From the NCBI RefSeq assembly GCF_020037015.1, contig NZ_JAIQDE010000001.1, forward strand, positions 372,001 through 436,000: DNA of 64,000 nt, written 5' to 3'. Position 1 is the stretch's first letter, and every line of letters begins with the position of its first letter. Position numbers and translations under genes: made by a program. Source of the stretch: Corallococcus sp. AS-1-6 (GTDB lineage: Bacteria > Myxococcota > Myxococcia > Myxococcales > Myxococcaceae). Shown here in pieces: positions 42,957 through 52,022 of the stretch. Under the pieces are notes generated by a model that had not been told where the DNA came from, ran no database searches, and saw only the letters and a list, made by a program, of their open reading frames with translations.

Positions 42957-43979
42957 ATGAGTCTTCGCCGCTTCGCCATCCTGTCGCTCGTCGCCACCCT
43001 GGCGCTGCCGTCCGCGGCGTTCGCCCAGGACATTGATGACCTCCTGGGCCCCTCGGAGACGAAGCCCACGACGCCCAAGGGCACCAGGCCCAAGACCGCG
43101 AAGCCGCCGAAGCCGACGGCCAAGCGCAAGACGCCGCCCAAGAAGGAGAAGCTGGGCACGCGCAAGGGCAAGACGGGCAAGAACGCCGCCACGGCCACCG
43201 TCGAGGACGCGGCCCCCGCGAAGGCCACGCTCGCGCTCAAGCTGGGCAGCAACGCGCGCGGCGCGAAGGTGACGGTGGACGGCCAGGAGGTGAACCCGCA
43301 GACGCCGCTGGAGCTGACGCCGGGGGAGCACACCGTCATCGCCCGCCGTCAGAACTACTCGGAGTTCAACCAGCAGGTGACGCTGTCGCCGGGCCTGACG
43401 ACGGAGCTGGTCATCTCTCTGGACGCGGCCACGGGCTTCGCCACCCTGCGCGCGGACGTGCCCCGCGTGGTGGTGTTCGTGGACGGGACGCGCGTGGGCA
43501 CCACCCCCATCGAGAACCACCCCCTGGCGCAGGGGCCGCACGAGATCGAGTTCCGCGGGCCGGGGCTCAAGGACGTGAAGAACATCAGCGTGCGCGCCGG
43601 CCAGCTCTACGTCGTGGAGGGGCGGCTGCGTCCGTCCTCGGACACCCCGGCGGCGGCGGTGGCGCAGGCGGAGGACGTGCCGCGCTCGACGGTGCTGGAG
43701 CCCTCGAAGCCCGCGTCGCCGGTGGAGCAGCCGGGCCTGGCGCTGGGCACCGAGCAGCCGCCGGAGGTGAAGGAGAGCACCAGCAAGGCCTGGTACCAGA
43801 AGTGGTACGTCTGGGTGGGCGTGGGCGTGGTGGCCGCCGCCGCGGGCGCTGGCGCCTACGCGGCGACCCGGGGCCCCGCGGCGCTCACCCCGAACGAGGT
43901 GTGCGGCGGGACGTGTGACGGCGACATCGGGTTCTCCGGCCTGCGCCCGGCGATGCCCGCGAACGGCGTGCGCTTCTGA
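42957..43979 (+). CDS. PEGA-domain protein with C-terminal membrane helix
   Basis: 340 residues. Signal peptide (AILSLVATLALPSAAFAQ), a basic Lys/Pro/Thr-rich stretch (about 30-80), two PEGA-like beta units (about residues 88-150, AKVTVDGQEVNP; and about 160-220, VVVFVDGTRVGTTPIE), a linker and one membrane helix (about 285-303) followed by a short Cys-containing end (CGGTCDGDIG). Like the PEGA protein at 37029 it lacks any enzymatic motif. The basic stretch may contact peptidoglycan or nucleic acid, or simply be a linker. Confidence 0.8.
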   Translation: MSLRRFAILSLVATLALPSAAFAQDIDDLLGPSETKPTTPKGTRPKTAKPPKPTAKRKTPPKKEKLGTRKGKTGKNAATATVEDAAPAKATLALKLGSNARGAKVTVDGQEVNPQTPLELTPGEHTVIARRQNYSEFNQQVTLSPGLTTELVISLDAATGFATLRADVPRVVVFVDGTRVGTTPIENHPLAQGPHEIEFRGPGLKDVKNISVRAGQLYVVEGRLRPSSDTPAAAVAQAEDVPRSTVLEPSKPASPVEQPGLALGTEQPPEVKESTSKAWYQKWYVWVGVGVVAAAAGAGAYAATRGPAALTPNEVCGGTCDGDIGFSGLRPAMPANGVRF

Positions 43980-43987
43980 CGACGGGC

Positions 43988-44011
43988 GGGGCGGACGTGC
44001 TCGTCCGCCCC
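43988..44011. terminator. Bidirectional terminator hairpin
   Basis: GGGGCGGAC (43988-43996) pairs perfectly with GTCCGCCCC (44003-44011) across a 6-base loop, between two converging genes (stops at 43979 and 44036). Confidence 0.6.
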
Positions 44012-44035
44012 GGCTCTGGAAGTCCCGGGGCCGCT

Positions 44036-44632
44036 TCAGTGGCCCCGCAGGTCGTCCTCGGCGCGGCCGGCGCCGGGCTCCAGCCGCAGGAAGACGTTCG
44101 TCACTCGGCCCACGCCCCAGTAGTCCAGCGCGGTGGCGCGGAGGCGGAAGGGCTCGGACTCCGGCAGCAGGGCGGACAGGTCCACCTCGTTGGGCTCGAA
44201 GCTGAAGGCTCGCCGGCCCACGTTGTCCACCTGCTCGTTGCCAATGAAGACGCTGTCCGCGAAGCCCACGGCGGCGCGGCGCGACACCTTCCCCTTCGTG
44301 TCCAGCACCTCCAGCAGCAGGAAGTTGTCCACGGCGAAGCCCTGCGTGCAGGCCGCGTCCCCGCAGAGGCTCGCCTTGGCGCCGTCCAGCAGCAGTTGAG
44401 GCGACTCGCCGGTGGCGACGACGCGCGGCGTGCGCTCGCCCTCGCGGGTGTCCACCTCCACGTCCTCGCGCCGCTGCTCCAGGCGGGCCGTCTCACGCTC
44501 CGGCGTGGCGCTCAGCAACTGGACCGAGCGCGGTGCGGGCGGCGCGGCGGCGGTGGACGAGGGGACCTGCTTCGCGCAGGCCAGGAGGCTCAGCGCGGCG
44601 GCGGAGAGGGTCAACGTTCGCGAGTGGCGCAC
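44036..44632 (-). CDS. Putative lipoprotein, unknown function
   Basis: 198 residues. Lipobox LSLLAC, an Ala/Pro linker, a basic/acidic helical stretch (about 40-65) and a beta-rich domain of about 110 residues with one Cys pair (LCGDAACTQG). Divergent from the M1-type peptidase with only 50 bases between the starts. Not a family I can name. Confidence 0.7.
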   Translation of the reverse strand: MRHSRTLTLSAAALSLLACAKQVPSSTAAAPPAPRSVQLLSATPERETARLEQRREDVEVDTREGERTPRVVATGESPQLLLDGAKASLCGDAACTQGFAVDNFLLLEVLDTKGKVSRRAAVGFADSVFIGNEQVDNVGRRAFSFEPNEVDLSALLPESEPFRLRATALDYWGVGRVTNVFLRLEPGAGRAEDDLRGH

Positions 44633-44682
44633 CCGGAGGCTTGTAGCGAGCGGCCCTGGACGGGGTCAATTAGCATGCCCCC

Positions 44683-46521
44683 ATGCGGACCTTCCCCGGA
44701 TGGTGGCTGCTGTGCGCGTTGGCCGCGGGCCCCGTGGCCGTGGCGGCACCTCCCGCCCCCGCCGCCCCCGCCGTTCCGGGGGTGGGCAGCGTGGCGCCGG
44801 AGGTGCAGTTGTGCCTCCAGCACCTGAAGCCGGAGGAGCGGGACCGGGCCGCGCGGGCGCTGGGGCCGCTGGAGTCCGTGCCGCTCTACCGCGTGCAACT
44901 GGAGGTGGAGCCGAAGGAGCGGCGCGTCTGGGGCAAGGTGCAGGTGGAGCTGGTGGCCAGGGGCCCCAGGCCGGTGACGGAGCTGTACCTGCGGCTGACG
45001 CCCAACACCCGCTCCCGCCAGGTGACGCTCTCCGGCGCGAAGCTCAACGGCAAGGCCGTGGCGCTGGAGCTGGGGCCGGAGCCCACGCTGCAGCGCGTCC
45101 CGGTCGAGCCGCCGGTGCCCCCGGGCGGCACGGTGTCGCTGGAGGTGTCGTTGAAGGGCACGGTGCCCCGGGCGGCGCCGGGCGCGGAGTCGCTGATGGG
45201 CGCGGGCGGGCTCCTGGGCGGCGGCGCGAAGGGGGGACCGGATGACCACGGGGCCTTCTCCGCCACGGCGGACGTGGTGAGCCTGGTGGGCGTGGTGCCG
45301 CAGGTGCCGCCGGTGGATGAGCAGGGGCAGCCGTGGGCCGGCCCGCAGGGCACGGGGGACCTGGCGCTGTACGAGCCCGCGCACGTGCTGGCCACGCTCA
45401 CGGTGCCGTCGGGCTGGGCGGCGCACGCCACCGGGACCCCCATGGGCGCGGTGCCCGAGCGCGACGGCCGGGTGCGCTACAGCTTCGCGGCGGCGGCGGT
45501 GCGCGACTTCCCGGTGCTGGTGACGCGCGGCTACCAGTCCGCCACCGCCACGGTGAACGGCGTCACGGTGGAGAGCCACTTCGCGGCGCGGGACGAGGCG
45601 GTGGGCAAGCGCGTGCTCAAGTACGCGTCGCAGGCCCTGACGGAGTTCGAGAAGCGGCTGGGCCCGCTGCCCTACACCCACTTCCGCGTGGTGCAGGCGC
45701 CCCTGAGCGGCGGCGCGGGCGGCATGGAGTTCCCGGGGCTGGTGACGGTGGGCACGTCCCTCTACCGCGCGAAGCAGGACCCGCTGTCCCTGCTGGTGGG
45801 CATGCCCGGCATGGAGGCCTTCCAGGAGCTGCTGGACGCGCAGGGCGGCGCGGGGATGCTGGCGCAGGTGGGCTCGCAGGTGGGCGCGTCCCTGGAGCGC
45901 ACGCTGGAGTTCACCGTGGCGCACGAGGTGGCGCACCAGTACTTCGCGGGGCTCGTGGGCTCGGACCCCATCCACGACCCGGTGGTGGACGAGTCCCTGG
46001 CGCAGTACGCGGCGCTCCTCTACATGGAGTGGGCCCACGGCCCGGAGGCCGCCGAGTCCCTGCGCAACGAGGCCCTGGTGATGCCCTACCAGTTCTTCCG
46101 CATGACGGGAGGCCGCGACGGCCGCGCGGACCGGCCCACGGGCGACTTCGACGGCGGCGAGCTGGAGTACGGCGCGCTCGTGTACGGCAAGGCGCCGCTG
46201 CTGCACCACGCGTCGCGCAAGCTGGTGGGGGACAGCGCCTTCTTCAAGGCCCTGCGCGCGTACGTGGACACGTACCGCTTCAAGTGGGCGTGCAAGGCGT
46301 GCTTCACGCAGGAGCTGGCGAAGGCGAGCCCCGCGAACGCGAAGGCGCTGACGCGGCTGCGCACCCGCTGGTGGGAGGAGGCCCACGGCGACGAGGACCT
46401 GGGGGCGGCGGACCTCCAGGGGCTGATGGAGGCCATGGGCGGCGGCATGGGCGGCGTGAAGCTGGACGCCCAGACACAGGAGCTGCTGGAACAGCTCCTG
46501 CCCCAGTTGATGGGGCAGTAG
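44683..46521 (+). CDS. M1-family metallopeptidase
   Basis: 612 residues. Signal peptide (WWLLCALAAGPVAVAAP), an N-terminal beta-rich domain (about 55-250) and a thermolysin-like catalytic domain. Zinc ligands and base: HEVAH (His414, Glu415, His418) and Glu437, 18 residues later, the M1 gluzincin spacing. The GAMEN substrate motif is replaced by GGMEF (AGGMEFPGLV), so exopeptidase specificity may differ from classical aminopeptidase N. Likely periplasmic or secreted. A TAGCAT box 6 bases before the ATG (44671-44676) suggests a leaderless transcript. Converges with ftsY 6 bases away. Confidence 0.88.
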   Translation: MRTFPGWWLLCALAAGPVAVAAPPAPAAPAVPGVGSVAPEVQLCLQHLKPEERDRAARALGPLESVPLYRVQLEVEPKERRVWGKVQVELVARGPRPVTELYLRLTPNTRSRQVTLSGAKLNGKAVALELGPEPTLQRVPVEPPVPPGGTVSLEVSLKGTVPRAAPGAESLMGAGGLLGGGAKGGPDDHGAFSATADVVSLVGVVPQVPPVDEQGQPWAGPQGTGDLALYEPAHVLATLTVPSGWAAHATGTPMGAVPERDGRVRYSFAAAAVRDFPVLVTRGYQSATATVNGVTVESHFAARDEAVGKRVLKYASQALTEFEKRLGPLPYTHFRVVQAPLSGGAGGMEFPGLVTVGTSLYRAKQDPLSLLVGMPGMEAFQELLDAQGGAGMLAQVGSQVGASLERTLEFTVAHEVAHQYFAGLVGSDPIHDPVVDESLAQYAALLYMEWAHGPEAAESLRNEALVMPYQFFRMTGGRDGRADRPTGDFDGGELEYGALVYGKAPLLHHASRKLVGDSAFFKALRAYVDTYRFKWACKACFTQELAKASPANAKALTRLRTRWWEEAHGDEDLGAADLQGLMEAMGGGMGGVKLDAQTQELLEQLLPQLMGQ

Positions 46522-46527
46522 GACGCT

Positions 46528-48084
46528 TCAGTCGAACAGCGCCTGCACGAACTCGCGCGGCTCGAAGCGGCGCAGGTCGGCGATCTTCTCGCCCACGCCC
46601 ACCCAGACCACGGGCAGCTTCAATTCGTCGCAGATGCCGATGATGACGCCGCCCTTGGCGGTGCCGTCCAGCTTGGTGAGCGCGATGGCGCTGACGCCCA
46701 CGGCCTCGTGGAACTGCTTGGCCTGCTGGATGGCGTTCTGCCCGTTGGTGGAGTCCAGCACGAGCAGCACCTCATGGGGCGCGCCGGGCAGCGCCTTGTC
46801 CATCACGCGCTTGACCTTCTTGAGCTCCTCCATGAGCGGGGCCTTGGTGTGCAGCCGGCCCGCGGTGTCCGCGATGATGACGTCCGCGCCCTCCGCCTGG
46901 GCCTTCTTCACCGCCTCGAAGATGACGGCGCTCGGGTCGCCGTTCTCCGGGCCCTTCACCAGTTGGGCGCCCGCGCGCTCGGCCCACACGTCCAGTTGCT
47001 CCGTGGCGGCGGCGCGGAAGGTGTCACCCGCGGCGAGCACCACCTTCTTGCCCTGGCCGGTGAGCTGCGCGGCCAGCTTGCCGATGGTCGTCGTCTTCCC
47101 GGCGCCATTCACGCCCACCACCATCACCACGTGCGGCGGGCCACCGCCCTCCAGCGAGCGCGGCACGGGCAGGTCCACCATGCGTGCCACCTCGTCGCGG
47201 ATGGCGCCCTTGATGCGCTCCGGGTCCTTCAGCTCCGCGCGCTTGAGCTTGTCGCGCGCCACCTCCACCAGGTGGTCCGCGGTGCGCACGCCGATGTCGG
47301 CGGTGAACAGAATCTCCTCCAGCTCCGACAGGACGGACTCGTCCATGGCGCGCTGGCCGCCGAACAGGCCGTTGAGGCGCGCCATGAAGCCCTGGTTCTT
47401 CGTGCGGTCCAGCCCCTGCGCCAGCGTGCGGCCGCCCTCGGCCTCCACCTTCGCGCGCGCGGCGGCCTCTTCGGCCTGACGGGCGGCCTCCGCCCGGGCG
47501 GCCTCCTGGGCGATGGCCTCGTCGCGCAGGCGCACCGCTTCGACCTGCTCCCGCTTGCGGCGCTCGCGCGTCTCGTCGTCGAGCGCCTTCTTGGCGCGGT
47601 ACTCGACGCGCTTGGCCTCCTCCTCGCGCTCCTTGAGGGCGCGGACCTGCGCCTCCAGCCGGGCCTTCTCCGCCGGGTCCTTCGCGGCGTGGGCGGCGAA
47701 CGAGGCCGTCTCGCGCTCCCGGCGCAGCTCGTCCATGCGCGCGTGGGCGTCATCCAGGTCGCGGCGCCGGGCGAGCTCCGCCTCGTTGGGCGGCAGCTCC
47801 ACGCGCAGCTCGGGGCGCTCCGCGGGAAGCTGGGGCGCCTCCGCCTCGGGCTTCCTGGGGGCCTCCGGCACGCGCTTCCGGCCGAAGAGCTTGCGCGCCG
47901 CGACGAGCGCCAGGACGACGAAGACGGCCGCGCCGCCAATGCCGACAATCTCCCCGCCGGTGAGCCCGGTGTCCGGCGGGGTGCCCGTGCCCGGCTGCGT
48001 CGTCCCGCCGCCGGGAGTGGGGGCGGGGGAGGGGGCGGGGGGCACCTGCGCCAGGAGTGCGTCGAGGGGGCTAAGGGTCTTCAT
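46528..48084 (-). CDS. ftsY: Signal recognition particle receptor FtsY
   Basis: 518 residues. GTPase that docks SRP-ribosome complexes at the membrane. N-terminal membrane helix (about residues 45-62, IVGIGGAAVFVVLALVAAR), a long charged linker (about 70-215, Arg/Glu/Ala-rich coiled coil) and the NG domain (about 225-515) with G1 GVNGAGKTTTIGKLA, G3 DTAGR and G4 TKLDG. E. coli FtsY has no true membrane helix; anchored forms are known in other phyla. Single gene on its strand. Confidence 0.95.
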   Translation of the reverse strand: MKTLSPLDALLAQVPPAPSPAPTPGGGTTQPGTGTPPDTGLTGGEIVGIGGAAVFVVLALVAARKLFGRKRVPEAPRKPEAEAPQLPAERPELRVELPPNEAELARRRDLDDAHARMDELRRERETASFAAHAAKDPAEKARLEAQVRALKEREEEAKRVEYRAKKALDDETRERRKREQVEAVRLRDEAIAQEAARAEAARQAEEAAARAKVEAEGGRTLAQGLDRTKNQGFMARLNGLFGGQRAMDESVLSELEEILFTADIGVRTADHLVEVARDKLKRAELKDPERIKGAIRDEVARMVDLPVPRSLEGGGPPHVVMVVGVNGAGKTTTIGKLAAQLTGQGKKVVLAAGDTFRAAATEQLDVWAERAGAQLVKGPENGDPSAVIFEAVKKAQAEGADVIIADTAGRLHTKAPLMEELKKVKRVMDKALPGAPHEVLLVLDSTNGQNAIQQAKQFHEAVGVSAIALTKLDGTAKGGVIIGICDELKLPVVWVGVGEKIADLRRFEPREFVQALFD

Positions 48085-48111
48085 CGCCGCTCCGCATACA
48101 CCAACACGCAG

Positions 48112-48141
48112 TTGGATGCAGCGCCCGTGGCCGGGTAGAAC
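48112..48141 (+). promoter_or_regulatory. Candidate promoter with very short leader
   Basis: TTGGAT (48112-48117), 18-base spacer, TAGAAC (48136-48141), 11 bases before the ATG at 48153. Confidence 0.45.
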
Positions 48142-48152
48142 GGCCCTCCGTC

Positions 48153-48716
48153 ATGCGCCTTCCGCCCCTGAACGTCCTGTTGACCGCCTCCGTCCTCCTG
48201 GGGACTTCCAGCGCCTGCATCGTGGAGGCCCCTGGCGGGGCCAGCGACCAGGAGCGCCGCGCGGCCACCGTCGCCCAGGTGCCCCCGCTGTCCATCCGCA
48301 GCGGCGCCAACCTGGGCGGCAAGGTGGAGGTGGTGGGCGCGTCCGTGCAGCCGGGCCGCATCCCCGCGGGGGACCAGGCCCGCGTCACCGTCTTCTTCAA
48401 GGTGCTTCAGCCGCTGGAGGAGGACTACCTCGTCTTCGTGCACGTGGAGGACGCGGACGGGCGCATGGAGCGCCTCAACGTGGACCACAAGCCCGCGGGC
48501 GGCCTGTACCCCACCACGCAGTGGAAGGTGGGGGAGACGGTGAAGGACGAGTTCGTCATCGCGCTGCCGCAAGGGGCGACGCCGCGCGCGCTGAACGTGT
48601 GGATGGGGTTCTGGGAGCCGCGCAACGACAGCCGGCTGCCCATCACCAACCCGCAGGCGGTGCGCAACGACGGCAAGGGGCGCCTGCTGCTGGCGCAGGT
48701 CCCCGTGGGCGGGTGA
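48153..48716 (+). CDS. Putative lipoprotein, unknown function
   Basis: 187 residues. N-terminal hydrophobic stretch ending TSSACI (weak lipobox), a disordered segment (about 25-50) and a beta-sandwich-like domain (about 55-185; ARVTVFFKVLQPLEEDYLVF, then VHVEDADGRMERLN, then GATPRALNVWMGFWEPRND). The domain looks like the ligand-free immunoglobulin-like domains attached to membrane glycosyltransferase/PMT-type proteins, but here it is alone. Its stop is 13 bases from the end of rnpB, converging with it. Confidence 0.72.
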   Translation: MRLPPLNVLLTASVLLGTSSACIVEAPGGASDQERRAATVAQVPPLSIRSGANLGGKVEVVGASVQPGRIPAGDQARVTVFFKVLQPLEEDYLVFVHVEDADGRMERLNVDHKPAGGLYPTTQWKVGETVKDEFVIALPQGATPRALNVWMGFWEPRNDSRLPITNPQAVRNDGKGRLLLAQVPVGG

Positions 48717-48728
48717 CAGGGAAAAAAA

Positions 48729-49122
<394 letters not shown>

Positions 49123-49133
49123 CACTCCGGGGG

Positions 49134-49161
49134 ATACAACAGCCAGCCCGGGCGGGTCCAC
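49134..49161 (-). promoter_or_regulatory. Candidate rnpB promoter
   Basis: On the minus strand GTGGAC (49161-49156), 16-base spacer, TTGTAT (49139-49134). Start expected near 49127, close to the RNA 5' end. The same gap carries the 5' region of the kinase gene. Confidence 0.5.
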
Positions 49162-49212
49162 CTTCAGGATGAGGCGGTGTCGTGCGTCCGCCTTCGCGAG
49201 AGGGGGGGCGGC

Positions 49213-49662
49213 ATGGAAGCGGTCATCTTCACGGGCATCCAGGGGGCGGGGAAGAGCAGCTTCTACCGGGAGCGCTTCTTCGCCACGCACGTCCGCCTGA
49301 GCCTGGACATGCTCAAGACGCGGCACCGGGAGAAGGTGCTGCTGCGCGCGTGCCTGGAGGCGAAGCAGCCCTTCGTGGTGGACAACACCAACCCCACGGT
49401 GGCGGAGCGCTCCCGCTACATCGCCGCCGCGAAGCAGTTCGGCTTCCGCGTGGTGGGGCTCTACTTCCAGTCGAAGGTCGCGGACGCGCTCCTGCGGAAT
49501 GATCAGCGCCCGGAGGCGCAGCGCGTGCCGCTGGTGGGCGTGCTCGGGACGTACAAGCGATTGCAGGTCCCCAATCCCGAGGAGGGCTTCGACGCGCTGT
49601 TCTTCGTCCGGCTGGGGCCGGACGGTTTCACCGTGGAGGAGTGGCAACGTGAAGTTCGATGA
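49213..49662 (+). CDS. P-loop kinase, polynucleotide-kinase-like
   Basis: 149 residues. Walker A GIQGAGKSS (about residues 8-16), followed by RLSLDMLKTR (Asp for the acceptor) and VVDNTNPTVAERSRYI, the pattern of T4 polynucleotide kinase and its AAA-type relatives. It probably phosphorylates a nucleic-acid 5' end or a small molecule. The start fits the family length; a GAGAGGGGGG ribosome site lies just before the ATG. It overlaps the next gene, a Thg1-like polymerase, by 14 bases, and this pairing hints at RNA end repair, where 5' phosphate status matters. Substrate not known. Confidence 0.85.
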   Translation: MEAVIFTGIQGAGKSSFYRERFFATHVRLSLDMLKTRHREKVLLRACLEAKQPFVVDNTNPTVAERSRYIAAAKQFGFRVVGLYFQSKVADALLRNDQRPEAQRVPLVGVLGTYKRLQVPNPEEGFDALFFVRLGPDGFTVEEWQREVR

Positions 49663-50416
49663 ACTGGACGCGAAGATGCGCGTGTTCGAGACCGCGCACG
49701 ACCTGTGCGTGCTGCCCGGCGTGTTCATGGTGGCGCGCATCGATGGACGCGGCTTCACGCGGCTGACGAAGGAGGTGCACGCCTTCGAGAGCCCCTTCGA
49801 CGTGCGCTTCCGGGACCTGATGGTCGCGACGACCGGGCACCTGATGGACTGCGGCTTCCGGGTCGTCTACGGCTACACGCAGAGCGACGAGATCTCGCTG
49901 CTCTTCCACCCGGACGAGGACACCTTCGGGCGCAAGACGCGCAAGCTCAACTCCCTGCTCGCGGGCGAGGCGAGCGCGAAGTTCTCGCTGCTCCTGGGGG
50001 ACCTGGGCGTGTTCGACTGCCGCATCTGCGAGCTGCCGAACGCGGCGCTCGTGCGCGACTACTTCCGCTGGCGCAGCGAGGACGCGGTGAGGAACGCGCT
50101 GAACGCGCACTGCTACTGGAGCCTGCGCCGCGAAGGGAAGAACGTGGCGGAGGCCACGGGCATGCTCAAGCGCCTGTCGGTGGCGGAGAAGAACGAGCTG
50201 CTCTTCCAGCGGGGCGTGAACTTCAACGACGTGCCGAGCTGGCAGAAGCGCGGGACGGGGCTCTACCGGGAGACGTACACGAAGGAGGCCCGCGACCCGA
50301 GGACGGGCGAGACGGTCCTCGCGGAGCGCCGCCGCCTCAAGGTGGACTACGAGCTGCCGATGAAGGATGCGTACGACGCCTTCATCCTGTCCCTGCTGGA
50401 GGGCGCGGGGCGATAA
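49649..50416 (+). CDS. Thg1-like 3'-5' polymerase (tRNA-His guanylyltransferase family)
   Basis: 255 residues from GTG 49649. Thg1 adds G to the 5' end of tRNA-His in eukaryotes; bacterial and archaeal Thg1-like proteins (TLPs) repair 5'-truncated tRNAs in the 3'-5' direction using a template strand. Catalytic metal residues are present: Asp32 in ARIDGRGFTRLT and Asp80-Glu81 in YTQSDEISLLF; also KFSLLL and WRSEDAVRNALNAHCYW of the family core. Bacterial TLPs are rare but, as I recall, one from Myxococcus xanthus has been tested biochemically. Translationally coupled to the kinase gene and 0.5 kb from rnpB. Confidence 0.93.
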   Translation: MKFDELDAKMRVFETAHDLCVLPGVFMVARIDGRGFTRLTKEVHAFESPFDVRFRDLMVATTGHLMDCGFRVVYGYTQSDEISLLFHPDEDTFGRKTRKLNSLLAGEASAKFSLLLGDLGVFDCRICELPNAALVRDYFRWRSEDAVRNALNAHCYWSLRREGKNVAEATGMLKRLSVAEKNELLFQRGVNFNDVPSWQKRGTGLYRETYTKEARDPRTGETVLAERRRLKVDYELPMKDAYDAFILSLLEGAGR

Positions 50417-50424
50417 TCCTCCGG

Positions 50425-51261
50425 ATGACTTCGATCTCCTTCCGGGTCTGTTCGGGTGTCGTCCTCTTCGTGCTCATGGTGGGCTGTCGGAGCGCGAAAG
50501 AGGGCGGCATCCGTGTGGAGCCCGTGCCCCCGCCTGAGTCGGTGTGGCTGCCGGCCGGGCGCTTCGAGATGGGCTCACCGGCGGGCGAGCCGGACCGCGA
50601 TGTGGACGAAGGGCCCCGGACGGAGATCGCGTTCGAGCGCTTCCGGATGGACGTGACGCCCGTGACGGCGCGGGCCTTCGCGGCGCGACGTGAGCAGGTG
50701 CGCGCGAAGGATCCGCAAGCGCGTTGGTGGACCGACGCGGAGACGCCGAACGGGTGGCTTGGCCGCTGCAACCTGGACTCCGCGCGCACGGAGCATCCCG
50801 TGAACTGCGTGGACTGGCGCGCCGCGCGGGCCTACTGCGAGCTCGTGGGGGGAGCGCTGCCCACGGAGGCGGAGTGGGAATACGCCGTGCGTGCCTCGAC
50901 GACCTCCACCTTCTGGTGGGGAGCGTCGTTCGACGCGCAGCACGTGGTCGGCTCGGTGTCGTGCGGGGCGCGGGGTTGCCTCGGCGGCACGGCCCCGGTG
51001 GTCCAGTCCGGGCCGCGATGCAATGGCTGGGGGCTCTGCGACATGGCCGGGAACGTGTGGCAATGGACCTCCACCGGCTACCAGGAGCGGCTGGGCGAGG
51101 ACGCGCCTCCGGATGCCTCTGGCATGCCGGAGAAGCCTGTCCACCGGGGAGGCGCCTGGCTCAATCACATCCCATCCCTGTTCCGGTCCGCCCACCGGGG
51201 CCTCGCCTATCCAAAGAATGGATTGACGGGAGTGGGGTTCCGCTGCGTGCACCGGCCCTGA
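50425..51261 (+). CDS. Lipoprotein with formylglycine-generating-enzyme-like domain
   Basis: 278 residues. Lipobox LMVGC, then a full FGE/SUMF1 (C-type-lectin-like) domain: WLPAGRFEMGSPAGEPDRD, HPVNCVDWRAARAYCEL, LPTEAEWEYAVR, CDMAGNVWQW, and the end GLTGVGFRCV. Such domains are often non-catalytic binding modules rather than sulfatase-activating enzymes. The catalytic cysteine pair of true FGE is not evident: the end carries a single RC. It starts 8 bases after the Thg1-like gene stop, so co-transcription is possible, but a role in RNA repair is unlikely given its export. Confidence 0.85.
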   Translation: MTSISFRVCSGVVLFVLMVGCRSAKEGGIRVEPVPPPESVWLPAGRFEMGSPAGEPDRDVDEGPRTEIAFERFRMDVTPVTARAFAARREQVRAKDPQARWWTDAETPNGWLGRCNLDSARTEHPVNCVDWRAARAYCELVGGALPTEAEWEYAVRASTTSTFWWGASFDAQHVVGSVSCGARGCLGGTAPVVQSGPRCNGWGLCDMAGNVWQWTSTGYQERLGEDAPPDASGMPEKPVHRGGAWLNHIPSLFRSAHRGLAYPKNGLTGVGFRCVHRP

Positions 51262-51478
51262 GCGACTTGGCGTCGGTGTGCGGGGACACTCGGGGTGTCG
51301 CGGAGCCAATCATTGCCGTTGGGGCCGTATGTCCTGGATGGCAGTGGCCCCCGGGGTCGTGAGGCGCTGTCCTACCCGGGGCGGGGGATTGCGCGCGTTC
51401 GCCCGGGTGCCGCAGGATTCGCGCCCACGCGCCCGGGTGCCTTCGCGGCACGGCGCGGCGGTTTCGAGGGGGACGCAC

Positions 51479-51976
51479 ATGGTCATTTTCGGTTCGAGGC
51501 TCTACGGCAAGGTCGATGAGATTCCGGGCGTCGGCTACGTGGCGACGAAGTTCGGTCACATCAACTTCGTGCCGCTCATCCCGCTGGAGGGATGGCTCGT
51601 CGTCGCCGAGGAGGGCAATGGCTGGCGGGGAACGGCCATCTCCATGAGCGGCAAGTCCGTGCTCACGGCGTGGGCGCGCCTGCTGTTCCTGGTCGTGGGG
51701 ATCATCTCGCTGCTCACCGGCATCTTCACCTTCGCCGGGAGTCATTCGGCGGATTCTGTCTTCAGCGGTCTGCTCGGCCTGGCCTGCATCGGCGGCCTCA
51801 TCGCTTCGTACAGGTGGAGGTGGGTGACCCACGCGTCGCCGGAGCGCGCGATGGAGGTCGCCCGGGAGGCGGGGATCAGCGAGGAGGGATTGAGGCAGCT
51901 TCGCAACCTGTACGCCGCTCCGCAGGCCTCCACCGTCGCCGCGCCCGCGCAGCCGTGGACGCCGCCGGAGTCCTAG
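51479..51976 (+). CDS. Small membrane protein, FGSRLYGK family
   Basis: 165 residues. Cytosolic N-terminus (IFGSRLYGKVDEIPGVGYVA, then THFG-like KFGHINFVPLIPLEGWLV), two membrane helices (about residues 62-84 and 91-108) and a soluble C-terminus with a short helix and Pro-rich tail. The FGSRLYGKVD...FGHINFVPLIP pattern is found in many bacteria, usually as uncharacterised proteins. Start ATG at 51479 with a GAGGGGG ribosome site. It sits 46 bases before the Hsp70-like gene and may belong to the same transcript. Function unknown. Confidence 0.75.
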   Translation: MVIFGSRLYGKVDEIPGVGYVATKFGHINFVPLIPLEGWLVVAEEGNGWRGTAISMSGKSVLTAWARLLFLVVGIISLLTGIFTFAGSHSADSVFSGLLGLACIGGLIASYRWRWVTHASPERAMEVAREAGISEEGLRQLRNLYAAPQASTVAAPAQPWTPPES

Positions 51977-52022
51977 TCCGCCGCTCGCGGTCCTTCGCCG
52001 AAAGGCCTTGGGTTCTCCTCGC

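Noticed and set aside
50425-51261. True sulfatase-activating enzyme
   Set aside because: The domain matches FGE, but the cysteine pair needed for catalysis is not evident and no sulfatase gene is near; a binding role is more likely.
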